This document shows positions 62,684-64,000 of a stretch of DNA of 64,000 nt, piece by piece. Below the pieces are notes generated by a model. It had not been told where the DNA came from and did no database searches. It saw only the letters and a list, made by a program, of their open reading frames with translations. Position 1 is the stretch's first letter, and every line of letters begins with the position of its first letter. Where the stretch lies: contig OZ010573.1 of assembly GCA_963932145.1 (NCBI GenBank), forward strand, positions 23,113,565 to 23,177,564. Reading direction: 5' to 3'. Made by a program: the position numbers and the translations under genes. This stretch comes from Acanthosepion lycidas (Eukaryota; Mollusca; Cephalopoda; Sepiida; Sepiidae).

Positions 62684-62783
62684 TAGGTTGGTGCAAAAAT
62701 AATGACATAATAATGTCGTTTTTTACGTATTTTTTAACGTCAAAAAACGACATTATTACGTCATTATTTTTGCACCTACCTAA
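62683..62783. mobile_element. Mariner-type hairpin MITE, 101 bp
   Basis: Second copy of the 3,793-3,895 element. It starts TTAGGTTGGTGCAAAAATAA and ends in its inverted form with one change (CACCTACCTAA), flanked by TA on both sides, and is inserted into a (TA)n array. Confidence 0.92.
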
Positions 62784-62799
62784 TATATATATATATCAG

Positions 62800-63252
62800 T
62801 ATTTAAATATATATATCAGTATTTAAATTATACAACAGTCATTTTTCAATTAGCACCTGATGACTGCATTTTGTATGAACTCAGATTTGTAATACTGGTA
62901 AGGAAAAAATATCTCCCTTACTAAAAGCCAGTCCGGAGATCATCTAGGTTGGTGGTACTAGGCACTGTTTTACATGTTAGTTGAGGTAATAAGTAATTGG
63001 CCAATCAGAGATAACCACATTGCTATATAATAAAGATGGCTGCTTTATGTAGAAATGTGTAGTAAAATTGATAGTATGCAAACCTCCATGCTGAAATTGC
63101 AATATATATGAAGCTGAATCAATATCTCTTTAGCACATAGATATTAGTTGAATTTGGGAGTTAAACAAGTCTCTGTCTTTCTTTCTTCCCCTCTCTTGCA
63201 CACACATATTCTTTTCTTCTGTCCCTTGAACTTTAGAGTAAAACATGCACAT

Positions 63253-63265
<13 letters not shown>
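62800..63265. other. No recognised feature
   Basis: A duplicated ATATATATCAGTATTTAAAT at 62,788 and 62,807; otherwise nothing. Confidence 0.4.

Positions 63266-63325
<60 letters not shown>
63252..63325. repeat. (CA)n(TA)n
   Basis: About ten CA units then about 26 TA units. Confidence 0.97.
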
Positions 63326-63330
<5 letters not shown>

Positions 63331-63502
63331 ACTGAAAGTGGATCAATATGTTTATAAATTGATACTAACTGAATTTTGATCTGAAATGTTTATTATATAA
63401 TGTTCAATCAAGATGGTTAATATTTACCACTAATTTAAATATTTTAACTGGAAAGGAGAATATATTGAAAAAAATACATTTCTCATATAAAACAAATGTT
63501 GA

Positions 63503-63680
<178 letters not shown>

Positions 63681-63761
63681 TGGTTGGATTGATGTGAGTT
63701 TGTGACACTGGGTTTCACGCTTTTGCGATCGTCATATATATATTTATATACACACACTTTT

Positions 63762-63765
<4 letters not shown>

Positions 63766-63800
<35 letters not shown>
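63766..63800. repeat. (TA)n
   Basis: About 17 TA units. Confidence 0.97.
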
Positions 63801-64000
63801 GTATTTTACACAGTGAAATTAATGTCAACTAGCCAGAGGATTAACAAGTCCTACTTAAGGAAATGTGACTCCTGACAGGAAGTTGGGCTTCTCTCAATCT
63901 CTATATCAGCAACAGTTCTTGTTTTGAAACAAGTTTTATTAATGGACATCGATAAATTTTGTTTCCTCTGTCTTTTTTATTGATTTTCTTGTTTTCGTAC
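63801..64000. other. No recognised feature
   Basis: Nothing supported in the last 200 bp. Confidence 0.4.

Overview
The window looks like non-coding DNA from an animal genome, most probably a coleoid cephalopod of the Octopus type. This is an inference from AT-rich sequence with very many (TA)n arrays, several families of tRNA-derived SINEs, a 5S-rRNA/tRNA chimeric SINE, three kinds of LINE remnant, Penelope-like (PLE) remnants ending at (TA)n, mariner/Tc1/hAT debris and solo LTRs. I found no intact host protein-coding gene, no credible functional tRNA or rRNA gene, and nothing prokaryotic such as operons, ribosome binding sites or CRISPR. The one open frame that could be host coding is a weak candidate terminal exon at 14,506-14,859. 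Nearly every other long open frame is transposon debris or a translated (TA)n array.

Layout. 1-9 kb: LINE 3' fragments, two mariner MITEs, an internally deleted Tc1/mariner copy, a candidate solo LTR, and the best LINE reverse-transcriptase remnant (7.2-8.1 kb). 9-11 kb: a Penelope C-terminus and terminal region, then a 128-bp palindrome. 11-19 kb: tandem repeats, a pogo-like MITE, LINE tails, the 5S/tRNA SINE, a solo LTR with target-site duplications, and an inverted SINE. 19-31 kb: tandemly duplicated GC-richer blocks, Penelope endonuclease and RT fragments, and several SINE families. 31-40 kb: LINE pieces, SINE arrays, a triple nest (LINE, then SINE, then solo LTR at 38.5-39.4 kb) and a Gypsy gag remnant. 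41-51 kb: a 32-bp minisatellite, LINE and Tc1/mariner remnants, two hAT-like elements, an exactly phased 49-bp minisatellite of 23 units and a 214-bp foldback. 51-64 kb: LINE, SINE and solo LTR copies, a decayed hammerhead-like motif, long hairpins, a single-unit relative of the 49-bp minisatellite, a third mariner MITE and very dense (TA)n.

Labels used below are local. SINE-A: tRNA head and a tail carrying GAAGAAGGCTGG..GCCGAAACG. SINE-B: tRNA head with a GGCACC acceptor. SINE-C: tRNA head plus a central domain. SINE-D: 5S rRNA plus tRNA-like head with the same central domain. SINE-F: tRNA head, about 500 bp, tail ending in GGCTAGCTATA. LINE-alpha: Jockey/CR1-like, 3' end GGGGTGAAATGAT. LINE-beta and LINE-gamma: two further reverse-transcriptase families. 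Repeats E and G: unclassified. Boundaries come from comparing copies within the window by eye, so most are accurate only to about 10-30 bp; the MITEs and solo LTRs with target-site duplications are base-exact. The elements do not work together as a pathway. The window is a record of insertion, nesting, internal deletion and tandem expansion.
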